DNA of 64,000 bases from Mucilaginibacter paludis DSM 18603 (GTDB lineage Bacteria > Bacteroidota > Bacteroidia > Sphingobacteriales > Sphingobacteriaceae): the NCBI RefSeq assembly GCF_000166195.2, contig NZ_CM001403.1, positions 3,676,432 through 3,740,431 of the forward strand, written 5' to 3'. Below are positions 63,247 to 64,000 of the stretch, piece by piece. The position numbers and the translations under genes are program-made. Positions within the stretch are counted from its first letter, which is position 1; every line of letters starts with the position of its first letter. Below the pieces are notes generated by a model. That model saw only the letters and a list, made by a program, of their open reading frames with translations. It was not told the DNA's origin and searched no databases.

Positions 63247-63447
63247 CTAATCGGTATCTTCTAATATAAAAATATCCTCCACAGGTTTTCCAAACACACG
63301 GGCAATTTTAAGCGCCAGTACGGTAGAAGGTACGTATTTATTGCTTTCAATAGTGTTGATGGTTTGTCGCGAAACACCTATTAAATCGGCTAATTCAGCC
63401 TGGGTTATATTTTTAATGGCGCGTTCAATACGAAGTGAATTTTTCAT
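63247..63447 (-). CDS. XRE-family helix-turn-helix regulator, short form
   Basis: A 66-residue single-domain regulator: [49 protein letters not shown] carries the full Cro/CI-type HTH, and the tail [13 protein letters not shown] is standard for the YozG/HigA-like short regulators. Its start overlaps the end of the membrane protein gene by 4 bases. It probably controls its own operon; the large palindrome upstream of the partner gene is the obvious target. Confidence 0.92.
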   Translation of the reverse strand: MKNSLRIERAIKNITQAELADLIGVSRQTINTIESNKYVPSTVLALKIARVFGKPVEDIFILEDTD

Positions 63448-63896
63448 AAACCACCTTCCACTCTAAATAAGCGATTATTCATCATCACTTTCAATCTGAA
63501 ACGCAAAATAAAGAACAGCAGGGGTGTAAACATATTATATACCATTACCGAAAAGAAACTAAATCCATTGATACAAACCACGCAGATTATTAAAATAATA
63601 TAGTTGAGGTAAATAGCCCACTGCAAGGAGTCTAACCGCAGTTGTGCAATCAGTTCATCTTCAATTTTTTCTTTACTAAAGCCGATTAACAGTAAGCCTG
63701 TAATTATAGTTAATAAGGTGATATCATTATTACATGTTTCATAGTTGATGTTTCGGCCTAAACGGATCTGCTCAACCGTCCATTCGGTAATTATATTCGA
63801 GTAAATATTGCCTGCGATAGCCAGTAATAGCCCGATGACTAATAAACAATAACCAAATCGTCTGTACTGGTTTGGAAATAAAAATTGTGTTTGCAT
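63444..63896 (-). CDS. Membrane protein paired with the short HTH regulator
   Basis: A 150-residue protein, from ATG 63896 ([17 protein letters not shown]), with four hydrophobic segments (about residues 15-33, 65-80, 95-115 and 118-135) and a basic C-terminus ([17 protein letters not shown]). No motif identifies a family with certainty. Many Bacteroidota and Firmicutes have such a membrane protein/short XRE gene pair, in which the membrane protein is thought to influence the regulator. A perfect 20-bp inverted repeat begins 2 bases before its start codon. Confidence 0.78.
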   Translation of the reverse strand: MQTQFLFPNQYRRFGYCLLVIGLLLAIAGNIYSNIITEWTVEQIRLGRNINYETCNNDITLLTIITGLLLIGFSKEKIEDELIAQLRLDSLQWAIYLNYIILIICVVCINGFSFFSVMVYNMFTPLLFFILRFRLKVMMNNRLFRVEGGL

Positions 63897-63897
63897 G

Positions 63898-63942
63898 ATA
63901 AGTAAAATTTGTTTTACCAAATGTAAAACAAATTTTACTTAT
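63898..63942. promoter_or_regulatory. 20-bp perfect inverted repeat (candidate operator) upstream of the HTH pair
   Basis: The arms ATAAGTAAAATTTGTTTTAC (63898-63917) and its exact complement (63923-63942) are separated by the 5-base spacer CAAAT. A second short repeat, TGTCAA-GTATTT-TTGACA, follows at 63943-63960 and on the minus strand gives a TTGACA -35-like box. The site reaches within 2 bases of the membrane-protein start codon, so binding or hairpin formation would affect both transcription and translation. Confidence 0.8.
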
Positions 63943-64000
63943 GTCAAGTATTTTTGACAAATTAATTAATCAAGATAAATATCCAATAAGCCTTCCGGCA

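Overview
The window looks like chromosomal DNA of a Bacteroidota bacterium, most likely from the Sphingobacteriaceae (Mucilaginibacter/Pedobacter type). Pointers are a gldH gliding lipoprotein gene, a SusC-style TonB receptor with an N-terminal carboxypeptidase-like domain, DUF3078, DUF4199, DUF6263 and DUF2809 proteins, a PSP1/RicT protein beside holB, little sign of Shine-Dalgarno sequences, and TAnnTTTG-type -7 promoter boxes. The genus is an inference from gene content only.

Layout. 1-5.5 kb: an ABC exporter (permease cut by the left edge), two small membrane proteins, a YifB/ComM ATPase, an AraC regulator and a PEBP protein. 5.6-13.5 kb: a TonB receptor with a small His/Met-rich exported protein (possible metal uptake), a secreted cyclophilin, exonuclease III, a RelE/ParE toxin-antitoxin pair, a slipin and a GH43 arabinanase. 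13.7-18.3 kb: a DUF4143 ATPase behind a long inverted repeat, then mfd. 18.4-22 kb: DUF4199 and DUF2752 membrane proteins, a 267-bp inverted-repeat element framed by 77-bp direct repeats, and a marR-MFS-hydrolase operon. 22.4-28.7 kb: Nif3, a zinc-ribbon coiled-coil protein, a TPR protein, a radical SAM protein and a three-gene histidine kinase operon. 28.8-35.8 kb: an insertion-sequence cluster around ffh and a DUF3078 gene, made of an IS1182 element with an IS3 element inserted in its right-end hairpin and a decayed ISKra4-like element with an 8-bp target duplication. 35.9-49 kb: a regulatory-domain protein with an HEXXH protein, two glucosaminidases, an O-methyltransferase, a GxxExxY protein between inverted repeats, ruvX, holB-ricT-gldH, a broken PIN toxin-antitoxin pair, rmuC, thiL and nadA. 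49-64 kb: nadB, tRNA-Gly(CCC), a gamma carbonic anhydrase, an Ig-like lipoprotein, mnmG with two perfect parS-like palindromes, an ABC-F protein, a Mla-type lipid transport operon, an MscS channel, trmD-rplS, and a membrane protein/HTH pair behind a 20-bp perfect inverted repeat.

How it fits together. Most genes are housekeeping: DNA repair (mfd, xth, ruvX, rmuC, holB), NAD synthesis (divergent nadA/nadB), tRNA modification (trmD, mnmG) and envelope biogenesis. The two parS-like sites beside mnmG suggest this part of the chromosome lies near the replication origin. I found no CRISPR array, no rRNA and no clearly recognisable multi-gene defence island. The least explained items are the non-coding repeat architectures near 19.3-19.7, 39.1-39.7 and 40.1-40.3 kb, and the kinase operon with a polyglycine-tailed small protein.
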